A stretch of DNA of 64,000 bases. It comes from Neurospora tetrasperma FGSC 2508 (Eukaryota > Ascomycota > Sordariomycetes > Sordariales > Sordariaceae). The translations under genes and the position numbers were made by a program. This document shows, piece by piece, positions 34,269-44,464 of the stretch. The stretch's first letter is position 1. Each line of letters begins with the position of its first letter. Under the pieces are notes generated by a model. It was not told the origin of the DNA. It ran no database searches and saw nothing but the letters and a program-made list of their open reading frames with translations. The stretch is taken from positions 6,152,337-6,216,336 of the forward strand of contig NW_009799179.1 of NCBI RefSeq assembly GCF_000213175.1, in the 5' to 3' direction.

Positions 34269-36009
34269 CCGCAGGCGCTAACAACAAGGTACCACGTGTG
34301 GAAGGACACTCCAGTGGTAAGATCAACACTTCGTCGTATGGGATTATGCGGTAGTGTGGGGTAGTGAGCGGTAGATTTTGGTTGTGGGGAGGTAAAGAGG
34401 TAGGCTCAAAAACTGTTCGATGATTACTCGCTTGGTACGTGGAAGCTACGAATGTAGGGATAGTCATGCGGAAAATAGACAAACCGGCTGCGAAACCGCC
34501 AGGCTGTCAAATCATGAGCGAATCTACCGTTCAACTCACGCGGCGTTCTCTGACTGGTGTCTCAGTGTCCCTTGTCGTCATCATTCATTGAGCCTGATGA
34601 GATGCTGCCGATAGCCTCATGAATTGCTGATTGCATTTGGTGTATGCAAGTCAAGTTAGGTTGAAGACCGGGGGCCCGGGCCGGGGACGGGGCTCTTGAC
34701 GGGACGGCGGGAGTGGAAACATTACCTCTACCGTAGTGTACATAGTATGTACGTTACCTACCACCTTACTATGTAGTCTCGTCGATTCACTCTGCTACCT
34801 GCGATGACCCGTGCGTTTCTTGTTGTACTGTACGTATGTACTATGTATGGGTCCGAATGGCTGTGACACCCTCACCCACCTAGTCTCTATCCCCTCACGT
34901 TCCTAGGTAACCCCCGTCGACAACCATCAGCGGACCCACTCTACAAAAGTGTGGGTCTTCCCTCCTTGAACTTTTAAAACCGGGGGGTGGGGTGGGTTTT
35001 GGAGGTTAAAGTGGGTCTGAGAACTGAGACTACACACCCACCTGCCAATCCTACTATTACACTATCTGAGCATAGTACATGTATACCACTGTTGAGATTA
35101 GTATTGAAAGGTTAACATAGCAAGGTACATACCAAGGCGTTACGATTGCAATATATATTTTTTTTTCAATTTTTTTAAGAAATTTTTTTCCCCAATTTTT
35201 GATTTTTTTAAAGTTTTTGTTTTATTCAAGGTCTCTACCATTTCAGTTGTTGTCCAGCGGAAATGATGCATTGGAGACAACTGGGTTGACCTTCTCCTCC
35301 CCCATAGGCTATGTAGACCGACCAATTACTACCAATTACAAGTTCCAAAATTTAGCCTTTCTGATCCCGGCAGAGGTGTGCACGAGGTACCTTTACTACA
35401 TCTTACCTAAGCAATTGCATCCGCGCATCGTCCATCCAAACGCGTCGGCACCACGATTTGCAGATCACCTGCAATACCTAGGTAGTATACGGCCGGACCA
35501 GACGACGTCCTAAATTCCAAGCGGCTCTTCTTCTTTTTAAACTTGGGGATTCAGGCGGCAACCCGTGGAATCTCAAGCACTTCAATCGGGCCATAAAGCT
35601 GCTGCCTTTACTCCAATATGCGCAACGGGAACAGAGCACAACCTACAGCCAGATATTTGTTCGTGTCCGTCAGCCGCCGCCACCACCACCTTCACCTCCC
35701 TTCACCCCAGCTGAAACATCCCACCAACTTCCGCATGCGATAAAGATGGCTCTTTCTCCAACCTTTTGGTGACTTCAAGCGACCATCGACTTGGAAGAGT
35801 GGTTATCATCCCACAGACTATCTTCTACTTGCTTGCCGCTGTTCACTTCACCTTAGCGAAGTCACGTCAAGCCCATCTCATATTTGCGCCAGTCGCGTCA
35901 GGTCGCACCCTCAATCGGCTTCACGGCCATTTGTTCATTATCACGGCCGCTTTCCAAACCCCGCGCGCTGGGGGGATATTGACGATATACCCAACATCGC
36001 ATTTGCAAG
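34269..36009. other. Divergent intergenic region with T-rich tract
   Basis: About 1.74 kb between the acetyltransferase start and the plus-strand membrane-protein start. It includes a GC palindrome-like CGGGGGCCCGGGCCGGGG near 34669, several TACGTA/GTAC-rich stretches near 34730-34850, and a T-rich tract at 35156-35222. No gene is recognised. Confidence 0.5.
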
Positions 36010-39000
36010 ATGGAACCCAGCGGTTCGGATGGGGTCGATGTTCTGGCCAGCCGGGCGAACGGCCGCTTCGCATCTTCTCGTGCTGGCAACACCCCCTCGC
36101 GACGGCCGAGCGTATGGTCTGTCTCAAGATCCAAATCCAAGGACAAACATGGAGCCTCCGGACGAGGCGACGCTGCCGAATCCCGTCCTGTTAGCTCTGG
36201 GTCGTCCGACTCGAAGCACGCCTCACCCGCCATTACAAGAATTCCACGGCCAACCAAGCAGCAACGGTCCTTGCAAAAACGCACCCCATACACCCTCACC
36301 GACGCCTACAAACAAGTCGAAGCCGAGGAGGCTGCTCAGAATACCCCAAGTCCGGCCCCCCGGACGTGGCGTACCCGCAGTAGCTCTTCCACTAGAAACA
36401 AACTGCACAAGAACCCCCCCACAGCTTTCCATCGACAGATGTCCAGCTCAGGACGTGACGAACCGTTTATGTCAGCCAGTAGCCCAGGCGCGCTTGTGCG
36501 TCCAAGCGATGTTTCTGATAGTGACATAGACGAGAAGCTGCATCAGCACGCCATGGCCCAGGCAGATGCAGAAAAGCCAGCGTCACGTGCCAACAGTATC
36601 TTATCACGGTCGAAATTTAGGAGTTTCGCCGAGATGGGTAAGGATCTGGCTCGTAAGACGAGCCGGAGCAGCCTTGACTCTCGTAGTAACTGGCTTTCAC
36701 GCCGCCTCTCGGGTGTCCGAAACGATGCTAGCAGCGGCATTTCGACACACGAAACTCCCAGCTGGGAACAGATCGGTGACTCCGTTCTTCTTCAGGCATC
36801 TACCGTCGCGCCGGCTGAGCCCGTCACAAGACCCGTCACGATGCCGCCCAATCACGGTGCCCACTGGAACAAGAACGCGGAAGATGATGTAGCCGCCGAT
36901 GATACTCAGACTTTCGACGGCCTTTTCTCAAATTTGGCCCGCAGCAATTCCAAAATTGACGAGATCCGACTCCTGGAGATGGAGGCAGCTTCCATGTTTC
37001 CTGACGATGAGCGAGGATCCGCAACAGGGCCCAATCAACTGACCAGGGGCCGCAAGTCGAGCCGTACGAACACCAAAATTGAGGAGTTGCGCGCACGAGA
37101 GAGCAGAAGCCTGCTTCGAAAGGCCCCAATCGTTTCGAAACTGGACGGCATTAGCGAGTATGATCCAGAGTACCCGTCCCGACCCCCTTCATCAGAGCTT
37201 GATCGAAAACCGAGCAAAGAATCTGCCCGGACGAGCACGTCCGGTGAGAGACTGCACATATCAGATGATCTAAGTAAACTCCCGGTACGCAGAAGCATAT
37301 CGAGCGGCAGGAGCCACACACGAGATGGAGACGGGCGAGTGACGCCAGAGGAAGCCCCTACACCGGCATTTGACATAGGGGCATCCGCTCTCGTTCCTCA
37401 CGGCCAGACTGACGCTCGTGACAACTTACTGAAATCCGCTCATGATAAAGAGGGTCAGAACAAGGCTGGTACGGCTCATCGTGAATCACATGGCGATCGA
37501 AACTCGCAAGAATCTCATTGTCAGTCACAGATAACTGGGGATAATCTACTGACAAAAGAGGCTCTCCCGAGGGGGGAGGACCAGTCTGTTGATCAAGGTC
37601 GAGAATTGAAAGGTGCAATTAGGCAAAAGAAGCTGGACAGCGCTAAAAGCGAGGTCAGACTGAGTGTCGGTTTCACTGGACTACACAGGGATCTATCAGT
37701 TGATACAGCCTCAAGCTGCAGGTCAAACCCAACGCAATCGGAGTCCGATCCCACGGAACGCATCTACGGCGAAATGAGCTTGTTTGCGCCGATGGAAAAT
37801 CAATCCGAAAGGGGCTCCCAGCGTGCATTGTCTCCGGACTTCCATGAAGACGATGAATATGAAGCGCCTGGCCAGACGCCTAAACCGAATAGAGCCGAAG
37901 TTGTGACACAATCTCTCCCAACCGCGCGCGCCTCTACCGGGCCCGCAACCATGGTCAAGATTGAAGATTTGGAGGAACCGTCACGGTTCGCGGTCAAACC
38001 TATGGATGATTTTTCAGACACAGAAGTCGCCGGCGGTGGAAGCATTCAAGGTCGTGACGGTGCCACGCATAGCAAAGCCTCTTCGCGTGCCCGTGGTCGG
38101 AAACGAAGTATGTCGCCTCGCAAGATAAAGCACACTCTGTCCGCTAGGGGTGACAGAACGCTTGACCGTGCATCATTGGTCCGACCGCATCGGCGCTCCA
38201 AATCGCTTTCACAATTACACCTTCCCTTGGTCAACTCGGCCAATCCACCAACCGTGAAGGACGATCTGTTTGATATCCATCGAACCAACCAAATTGAGGA
38301 TTCCACCCTGGATGACCTAGCTGATTTACTCGAATCCAAGGATAACGTCCGTGGTCCGGCCTATTCGGCCAGCATCGTACCCAGGGCTGGTGCCAGGAAC
38401 GAAACCATGGACGGGGACAATGACATCGAGGTTTACAAGAGAATGAGTGAATCGCTCAAGACAGGCCTACTCGGAATCCGAACTGCGAAGCAGGGGATTG
38501 AGCGCCTGGAAACATCGGTTTTTCACGCTGATGCAAGGGATCCTAGTCACCAACACATTGGAGATGCCAGCTCAATGTGTTCTGCCTGTCAGGATGACTC
38601 CTCCGATGGGCGTACCAAAGTGACTTATGTTCACTTGCCGCTTCCCCAATTGTATCAGCGACAGCCCAAGTTCAAGTTCACCTTGCTTGGGCTCATCCTC
38701 TTCCTTGTGTCGTTGTGGTACATTGGAGAATCAACCATGTGCTCCATGTACTGCAAAACTCAATACTGCTATCCTGGTAAGCCCTGTAACTGGTCCCCTG
38801 ATGATCCGGTATGGGGATACTCTATTCCGGTTAAGCTTGACCAATTGGTTACAGGTGGGAGGGGGAAGGCTTTTGCCAACCAGGCTACGCTGGACATTAC
38901 GGACTGGATCGCCGACATGTGGGATGCTGCCACTGGCGCTGACATCACCAAGGTTGATACGTCTCATTACACCTGGGAGCAAAAGCGACGCCATCGTAGA

Positions 39001-39072
39001 AGGCTCTTGAAGAAGGGGTTGGTTAGACCCTCCGGGGAACGAAAGCGTGGCAAAGCCAGACGCGCCAGCTAA
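36010..39072 (+). CDS. Large disordered protein with one C-terminal membrane span
   Basis: A single exon of 1020 residues. The first ~880 residues are rich in Ser, Arg, Asp and Pro and mostly low-complexity, consistent with intrinsic disorder. Two related short motifs occur, NSKIDEIRLLEMEA and NTKIEELRARESR (about residues 315 and 355). A hydrophobic segment FTLLGLILFLVSLWYI (about 889-905) is the only obvious transmembrane helix. After it comes a conserved-looking 115-residue tail with four closely spaced Cys (CSMYCKTQYCYPGKPC), then PDDPVWGYSIPVKLDQLVTG, and a basic end. I recognise the tail as conserved in ascomycetes but cannot name the protein. A tail-anchored nuclear-envelope or ER protein is one possibility. 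Confidence 0.85.
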   Translation: MEPSGSDGVDVLASRANGRFASSRAGNTPSRRPSVWSVSRSKSKDKHGASGRGDAAESRPVSSGSSDSKHASPAITRIPRPTKQQRSLQKRTPYTLTDAYKQVEAEEAAQNTPSPAPRTWRTRSSSSTRNKLHKNPPTAFHRQMSSSGRDEPFMSASSPGALVRPSDVSDSDIDEKLHQHAMAQADAEKPASRANSILSRSKFRSFAEMGKDLARKTSRSSLDSRSNWLSRRLSGVRNDASSGISTHETPSWEQIGDSVLLQASTVAPAEPVTRPVTMPPNHGAHWNKNAEDDVAADDTQTFDGLFSNLARSNSKIDEIRLLEMEAASMFPDDERGSATGPNQLTRGRKSSRTNTKIEELRARESRSLLRKAPIVSKLDGISEYDPEYPSRPPSSELDRKPSKESARTSTSGERLHISDDLSKLPVRRSISSGRSHTRDGDGRVTPEEAPTPAFDIGASALVPHGQTDARDNLLKSAHDKEGQNKAGTAHRESHGDRNSQESHCQSQITGDNLLTKEALPRGEDQSVDQGRELKGAIRQKKLDSAKSEVRLSVGFTGLHRDLSVDTASSCRSNPTQSESDPTERIYGEMSLFAPMENQSERGSQRALSPDFHEDDEYEAPGQTPKPNRAEVVTQSLPTARASTGPATMVKIEDLEEPSRFAVKPMDDFSDTEVAGGGSIQGRDGATHSKASSRARGRKRSMSPRKIKHTLSARGDRTLDRASLVRPHRRSKSLSQLHLPLVNSANPPTVKDDLFDIHRTNQIEDSTLDDLADLLESKDNVRGPAYSASIVPRAGARNETMDGDNDIEVYKRMSESLKTGLLGIRTAKQGIERLETSVFHADARDPSHQHIGDASSMCSACQDDSSDGRTKVTYVHLPLPQLYQRQPKFKFTLLGLILFLVSLWYIGESTMCSMYCKTQYCYPGKPCNWSPDDPVWGYSIPVKLDQLVTGGRGKAFANQATLDITDWIADMWDAATGADITKVDTSHYTWEQKRRHRRRLLKKGLVRPSGERKRGKARRAS

Positions 39073-39802
39073 GGTGTTGTGATGATATCGGGAAGTATAG
39101 ATGGAAGAGATTTAGGGGAAGGTTGGTACATTTATCCCACGAGAGTCTTTCAAGTTGCCCGAATGATTTGCTTTCAGGTCGTCAACCGTACGAGGTCGTA
39201 TGGGATAAGCTTGCTGGTTGATCACGGCTTTGAACCCTACTTCTCCTTATATAGAGCCCATTTTCGCATCTTGGAGGACAAGGACCACGAGAAGTCTTAA
39301 CAGGAAGCCAGTGATGGATTGAATTGGTCTGTTGAAAAGGTTATGTTGCTACACCAGCACAGGTAGGTGTAATCGTTAACTGGACCCTTAATATCTGTGG
39401 AGGGTGCTGGCCGACATTTAATGAGTGATGATGAGATAAGTAATGTAGCGCTTTCCCCCCTTTTGCTATCTGAATGCGCTCAAGTTCTTACAGTGTTGGT
39501 TTTCATGGCTCTCAACCATGCAGACAGACGAGATATCGTTTTCCCTGAACCAGCATAGATCTGATACATTGGCACACTGGATACATAGCAATGGTAAGGA
39601 ACGCGATGCTGCGCGGACGCGAGTAAGCAGTGGCGCCGAGAAGAACAATAGTTGCTGTGCTAGGCCAAGCCTGCAACCAGCGTTCCCCTTATAGAGGTCA
39701 AGACAACTGAGACGACTTTTGGAGAACGTGGTCACCGCTGGGCAGCGGACGCCTGAACACTGCCTTTTTCTCCTACCCCTCAATGCCAAGATCGCGCCGG
39801 TA
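39073..39802. other. Convergent 3' region
   Basis: The membrane-protein gene and the nucleotidyltransferase-like gene both end here. Short open frames on both strands look like chance. Nothing else is seen. Confidence 0.5.
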
Positions 39803-41148
39803 TTATTGCGATTGGATTGCAGTCCCGTGGGCATTCTTGAGCTTTTTCGATTGCAGCCCTGCATAATACGCATCGCTGTATTTCTTGAAAGCAACTTTGC
39901 CTATGGCCTCCCAGTTTTCCTCCACGAAGGCCCGCGTCATATCCTTGTCGTAAAAGCCTTCGTCATCGCGGAGTGAAATGGGTCTCAGCCAGCCAAGTTC
40001 TCTGTTATCCTCCATGATAATCTTCTTGATAGCACTCAACAGGCTGCCTCTATATTGGGGGTCGAGGTCGTTTGGAATTGCCGATTTGATCAGGTTCTTT
40101 ACTGCCTCGGGCTCTTTTTTCAGCCGCCAGTCCTTTAACTGGGCCCAGTAAATGGGCTCAACGTTGAAGGCCCGGAAGGCTTCATCTCGAACGTGGACCC
40201 GGAGGTCATTGATACCGGACACACTTTGGCATTGTTGTTCAAACCGGCCATCAGCTCGAAGGCGAGGAAGAAAGTCGTAGAACCACTTCCGGAAGATAGG
40301 GCGGGTCTTCAAGTTCCTTTTTGTGCTGCTGTTATCCTGAGGAGGACCGGATGAGGATTCGTTGACGGTGAAAAAGCGGCAGGTGGCAATGTAGTTGAAC
40401 ATTGCGTCAACCGTGGGAAACGGCTCGGACCAATATCCTTCCACCTGCATTCCGAGAAAATGCAGTACTTCAACGGGATCGGTAGTTAGTAGTACCCTGG
40501 ACTTTTTTCGGTCGAGCTTCTCAATCTCGGGAATCCGAAGCCAAAGGCCTTCATCGTCAGCAGTCAGACCAAAAGGCCGGATCATGGACCCTAAAAGAGT
40601 CCACGCATCGCTATGTGCGCTTTTGAAGAGTGCCTGGCCACCAATAGGACATTGTCAGCGCTTCTCTTGTACTATAGGTGCTTCCAATCTCATCATGAGG
40701 GCTGAGGTCCTGAGGTCAAGCATACCCAAAACATCTGGTCCATGTTCTTACAGATGCAGATATCGACCTGGATGTATCGTTGCCTGTCCTCTCCAAGCTG
40801 GGGTTCGTCTTTGGGCCAGGGGATAGCAAGGTGTATCGAATTATTACATGGGTTGACTATGGAGCGCTCCGCGTTCAAGGCTGCCTTGATGTCGACCGCA
40901 AGCTCCTCCACTCCTCTGGGAACACAACGCCGGGGAGATGTTGGAAAGACGAGACGGGTCTCCATGGCCACGAGGATGTCGAGGTCTCCATAGTCCTCTT
41001 TCTCGGGGCCCTCGATGGGTCCGGCGACGCACACAAACATGGTGCGTAGGGCAGCGTGGCATGCGGCTTTGACATGATGGTAGATATGGGGCGGCATGCG
41101 TGGAGTGTGTAGAGGGTCGTTACCCGAGGAGAACATTGAGCCACCCAT
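39803..41148 (-). CDS. Nucleotidyltransferase-fold protein of unknown substrate
   Basis: Exons 40726-41148 and 39803-40633 join in phase 0 (DQMFW then ALFKSAHSDAWTLLGSMIRP) to 417 residues; the intron is 92 nt with a GCTGAC branch. The N-terminal half has GPIEGPEKEDYGDLDILV, with a GDxD signature at G54-D57, and RYIQVDICI with D129 about 70 residues later. This is the Gly/Asp...Asp arrangement of pol-beta-type nucleotidyltransferases (metal-binding DxD plus a third Asp). The C-terminal half is helical (FRKWFYDFLPRL, FNVEPIYWAQLKDWRLKKEP). Similar proteins occur in many ascomycetes, but I know of no assigned reaction. The start is the first ATG (MGGSMFSSGNDPLHTPRMPP). Confidence 0.8.
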
Positions 41149-42198
41149 GTCGCAACGATTTGAGCTATTCGATCGTGAATACTGGAAAAGAAAAGCTTGA
41201 AGCTACTGAGCAGAAGTCGATGATGGATCTTGAGAAGGCTTGTTAAGTAGCCAATGGATCAACAAAATATTCCGAGTACGAGATATGCGAGGCATAATAC
41301 ATAGGTAAGCCGGCGCCAGTGAAGCGCAAAGCTGCCAGGGTTGCCTTCATCCAAACAAGATAAGACTAGATGCGTTCAACGTATAGATGGAATGGGCTCG
41401 ATTGGCCTCGGCCCGTGAGGGATACTACTAAAACAACTGAGATTCAAATTGGAAGCTGAGCGGTGCCCGTTTGCCCAGGTTTCCACCTGGTCGGCAACCA
41501 TTCGCCTTCACCATCGTCATCGCTCTTGCAGCTATTCCTGAGCCCTCAGGTTCAAGATATATCGGCATCTTGTACTCGTCGCCCCTGCCATCAGATTCCC
41601 GAGAACTAATTGCGAAACAATTGCCAAGAAGTGAGATGATATCAATAACAGGATGGGCGGGAACATGGTAGCGGTTCGTTTCCATCGCTCGTTTATTCTC
41701 CTAAACCATGTATGCACTATGCGAAGGTTCTGTGGAAACGCCGAGCGCTGTCACGGTGGTGGCAGTGCCTATACTAGTGTCGTAGGTACATACGTATGTC
41801 AAAGCTCCCTCTAGGCGCTGCGGGCCGCCTGCAGGGCTTTTGCCTAGCGAGCCTAGGTGCAGTACGGGCCTCACGACGGGAACGTTGCCCGTTAACATTG
41901 ATACCGACCAAGCCCTGATAACCTAACGTGCAAGAGCACCAACAATCGTCAAAAGAAGTACCTCTCAAACAACAAACATTCCTCTTTTCGACATCATCAC
42001 TCCCTAATCTCACTCTCCCGCCTCAACGAGTACAGTCGCTCTCATCACTACTCAGTTACTCGCTCAAATAAAGTCAGTCCCCTACCCAGCGCACCCAAGT
42101 CTAGAGACGTCGCTCACACTCCAAAGTTGTCCCACCGCTTAATATTCCACCTGCTGACACCTCTCCCAGCCGAGTTCCATCACACCAATCGATCAATT
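41149..42198. other. Divergent promoter region between the nucleotidyltransferase-like gene and LSM6
   Basis: About 1.05 kb shared upstream sequence of two divergently transcribed genes. The part just before LSM6 (41,980-42,190) is C/T-rich, as is usual for fungal 5' UTRs. No gene is recognised. Confidence 0.5.
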
Positions 42199-42678
42199 AT
42201 GGAGAACGGAGCCACGTCTCAGAGTGAGGGTAAAGACCCCTCGGGTTTCCTCGGCGAAATCATCGGCAATCCCGTCACTGTCAAACTGAATTCCGGCGTG
42301 GTCTACAAGGGTTAGTAATAGCTTTCACCTCGTCATTTGCTGTCAAACTACTGTTGTCTTGCAACTTCTTTTCTCTCGGCAGACAAATGCGGAAACTAAC
42401 AGGACGCCTGGGCTGTGGCACTGGGTGGTGTAGGTGAACTGCAATCCGTCGACGGTTACATGAACATTGCCCTGGAAAAAACAGAGGAATTCATCAACGG
42501 TGTGAAGAGGCGGAGCTACGGTGATGCGTTTGTCCGCGGCAACAACGGTGCAGACCCCCCCCCCCCCCCCTTCCCTCTTTCTCTTCCCCCTTTTTCTTTC
42601 TTTCTTTCTTCTTCTCTTTTCTACAATGCCAGAGTAGCGTCTAATTCTTCTATAGTCATGTATATATCTGCGGATTAA
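42199..42678 (+). CDS. LSM6: U6 snRNA-associated Sm-like protein LSm6
   Basis: LSm6 is part of the nuclear Lsm2-8 ring (U6 snRNA stabilisation and splicing) and the cytoplasmic Lsm1-7 ring (mRNA decapping). Exons 42199-42310, 42434-42547 and 42656-42678 give 82 residues, the family's usual length. Sm1 motif: FLGEIIGNPVTVKLNSGVVY then KGELQSVDGYMNIAL. Sm2 motif: YGDAFVRGNNVMYISAD. Intron 1 is 123 nt. Intron 2 is 108 nt and contains a run of about 13 C and a long pyrimidine tract before its TATAG acceptor. The last exon encodes only the final eight residues or so. The start MENGATSQSEGKDPS fits fungal orthologues. Confidence 0.96.
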
Positions 42679-43298
42679 GGCGGCATTCCAAGCACAGTTG
42701 TGTGAGGGGAAGAAGCTATGATGGGACGTGAGCAAGCATTCATCGATGTTGGTACTAGGGAACACACGTGCTTGAAGTCCAGCCGGCTCAAGAGTCAGAC
42801 TTTCAGCTGTTCCTCCGTGCTCAGGTCAACAAAACAAACTGATCAATCTCACGTGCAGCAGGGGCAACCGCTCACTCAACAATGGGGCCACGTTTGTCAT
42901 CACATCACCAAGTACGAACTGGGGTAGTTGTGTTCAAGAACGCAACTTTAGTTATTATAAAGGATCCTCTGTATTACATTGCCTGTTTGAATCAACTGCC
43001 GACGCTGGAAGCTGATGATCCGCAAACTCGCCCAGCGCCTTGCTCATCCTCCAAATCTGTCTCGAATAGTAAGATCCGCCAATTATCCCCAACTGCAATG
43101 CCACCAAGCAAACAGACCATGACAACAATACTCATTCGTATTCGTTCACAGCTGTGCTCCAAATCAACCAAACCAGGCCGTCATACCAATGCGATGCTAA
43201 ATGAAGTGAATGCTCCGTTGTAATGCTGTTAACACACCGACTCTCCTTCCAAGAATTCTTCCGGACCTTATCACAGACAAGAAGACCGTTCATCGTGT
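42679..43298. other. Convergent 3' region of LSM6 and the small heat shock gene
   Basis: No coding signal is seen beyond short chance frames. Confidence 0.5.
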
Positions 43299-43985
43299 TT
43301 AGTTAATAGCAATGCGAATGGTTTCGTGCTTCTTGGCCTTGGGAACCGTGATGGTGAGGATGCCGTTGTTGAGAGAGGCGCTGACTGCGTTTTGGTCGAC
43401 ACGACCGGGGAAGCTGAAAGTCCGCGAGAACTCGCCAATGGAGCGCTCAGAGACCCAGTACTTTTCGGCTGGCGCCTTTGGCTTTTCCTCAGTGGTGGGT
43501 GCGCTTGCGCGTTGGGCGACTTGCTGATTGTTCTGGTTGTTGGCGCCGGTAGCAGTGGTGGCAACCGAGCGGTTGTCCTCGTCGACGTCGTCTTCAACGG
43601 TGGCGTGGTGAGCAGCAGGGCTATGCGGCTCGCCCTTTTCTGTGAGGACGCCAGCAACCTGTGCGGGAGGGGTGCCGGCAGTGTAGTTGCGCTCAACACG
43701 GCCCCGGATCACAATGGTCTGAGGGTCGGTGAACTCGATTTGCACATTGTCACGATCAATGCCGGGAAGCTCGCCGTGTAGCTCGTATGTCTGCTCGGTC
43801 TCGCGGACATCGAACTTGGGACTGAAGGTGCGGGTGGGCTGGGTATGACGACGGCTGCCGGTCTCTGGGGCGCTGCCTTGAACCTCGCGAGTGTAAGTAT
43901 CAAAGTCATCGAGAAGGCGAAAGAGGTTGGTGAAGCTCGGGTCAGAGCCGTAGGAGCCGTAGAAGCCACGAGGGAAGAGCGCCAT
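43299..43985 (-). CDS. hsp30: HSP30-type small heat shock protein (HSP20/alpha-crystallin family)
   Basis: ATP-independent chaperone that holds unfolding proteins during heat or other stress. A single exon of 228 residues. The N-terminus MALFPRGFYGSYGSDPSFTN is typical of fungal HSP30. The alpha-crystallin domain starts near residue 55 (FSPKFDVRETEQTYELHGEL, PGIDRDNVQIEF, TIVIRGR) and is split by an acidic, Ala/Asn/Gln-rich insert of about 80 residues. It resumes at KYWVSERSIGEFSRTFSFPG and ends with NNGILTITVPKAK, the family's G-I-L-T-I/V-P signature. Such an insert between beta strands is normal in fungal HSP30. Three heat-shock-element-like sites lie upstream. Confidence 0.93.
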   Translation of the reverse strand: MALFPRGFYGSYGSDPSFTNLFRLLDDFDTYTREVQGSAPETGSRRHTQPTRTFSPKFDVRETEQTYELHGELPGIDRDNVQIEFTDPQTIVIRGRVERNYTAGTPPAQVAGVLTEKGEPHSPAAHHATVEDDVDEDNRSVATTATGANNQNNQQVAQRASAPTTEEKPKAPAEKYWVSERSIGEFSRTFSFPGRVDQNAVSASLNNGILTITVPKAKKHETIRIAIN

Positions 43986-44225
43986 TTTTGACTTTAGGTG
44001 TGTAAAAAGAGTGGCGAAGGAGGTATTTGTGCGTTTGCTGAGTGTAGTAGATGCCGTTGAGAGTGTTCAGAGTGATTACTTTGCTTGCTGGATGATCTTG
44101 ATCTGCTGAACAGAGAATCAACAATATGAAAAGGGAGACATCAGACCCAGATTTATATTTGAGTGGGAGCATTGTTTGCTTCACAAATTACCTTGTCTTC
44201 CACCTGTGATGCTCTCATTCTCCTA

Positions 44226-44237
44226 CCTTCGCGAAGG
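44226..44237 (-). promoter_or_regulatory. Heat-shock-element-like palindrome
   Basis: CCTTCGCGAAGG, a perfect 12-bp palindrome containing TTCnnGAA, the core of HSF1 binding sites, about 240 bp upstream of the hsp30 start. Another GAA follows at 44240-44242. Confidence 0.65.
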
Positions 44238-44277
44238 ACGAAGAAGGTGGAAGGAGCATTTGATGCAGATGCCAGGT

Positions 44278-44289
44278 CATTCTAGAATG
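44278..44289 (-). promoter_or_regulatory. Heat-shock-element-like palindrome
   Basis: CATTCTAGAATG, a second perfect 12-bp palindrome with a TTCnnGAA core, about 293 bp upstream of the hsp30 start. Confidence 0.65.
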
Positions 44290-44454
44290 GCCACTGTAAT
44301 TCACTGGAGTTCTCTTGGGGGAAGTCGCGCTTCTGTGGGACACAATCGTCAGAAAAGATGCGATGTAGGCGAGCAAGCTGCTTGACAAATGAGGCTATTC
44401 CCAAGCGCGCGTACCAGACGGTGTGAGGCCAATCGCACGCTTCGGGAGCAGCCT

Positions 44455-44464
44455 AGAAAGTTCC
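44455..44464 (-). promoter_or_regulatory. Inverted GAA/TTC site
   Basis: AGAAAGTTCC contains GAAnnTTC, the tail-to-tail form of two heat-shock-factor units, about 470 bp upstream of hsp30. Confidence 0.45.

Noticed and set aside
43326-43781. Plus-strand 151-codon frame
   Set aside because: It is a shadow of the hsp30 coding sequence on the other strand.
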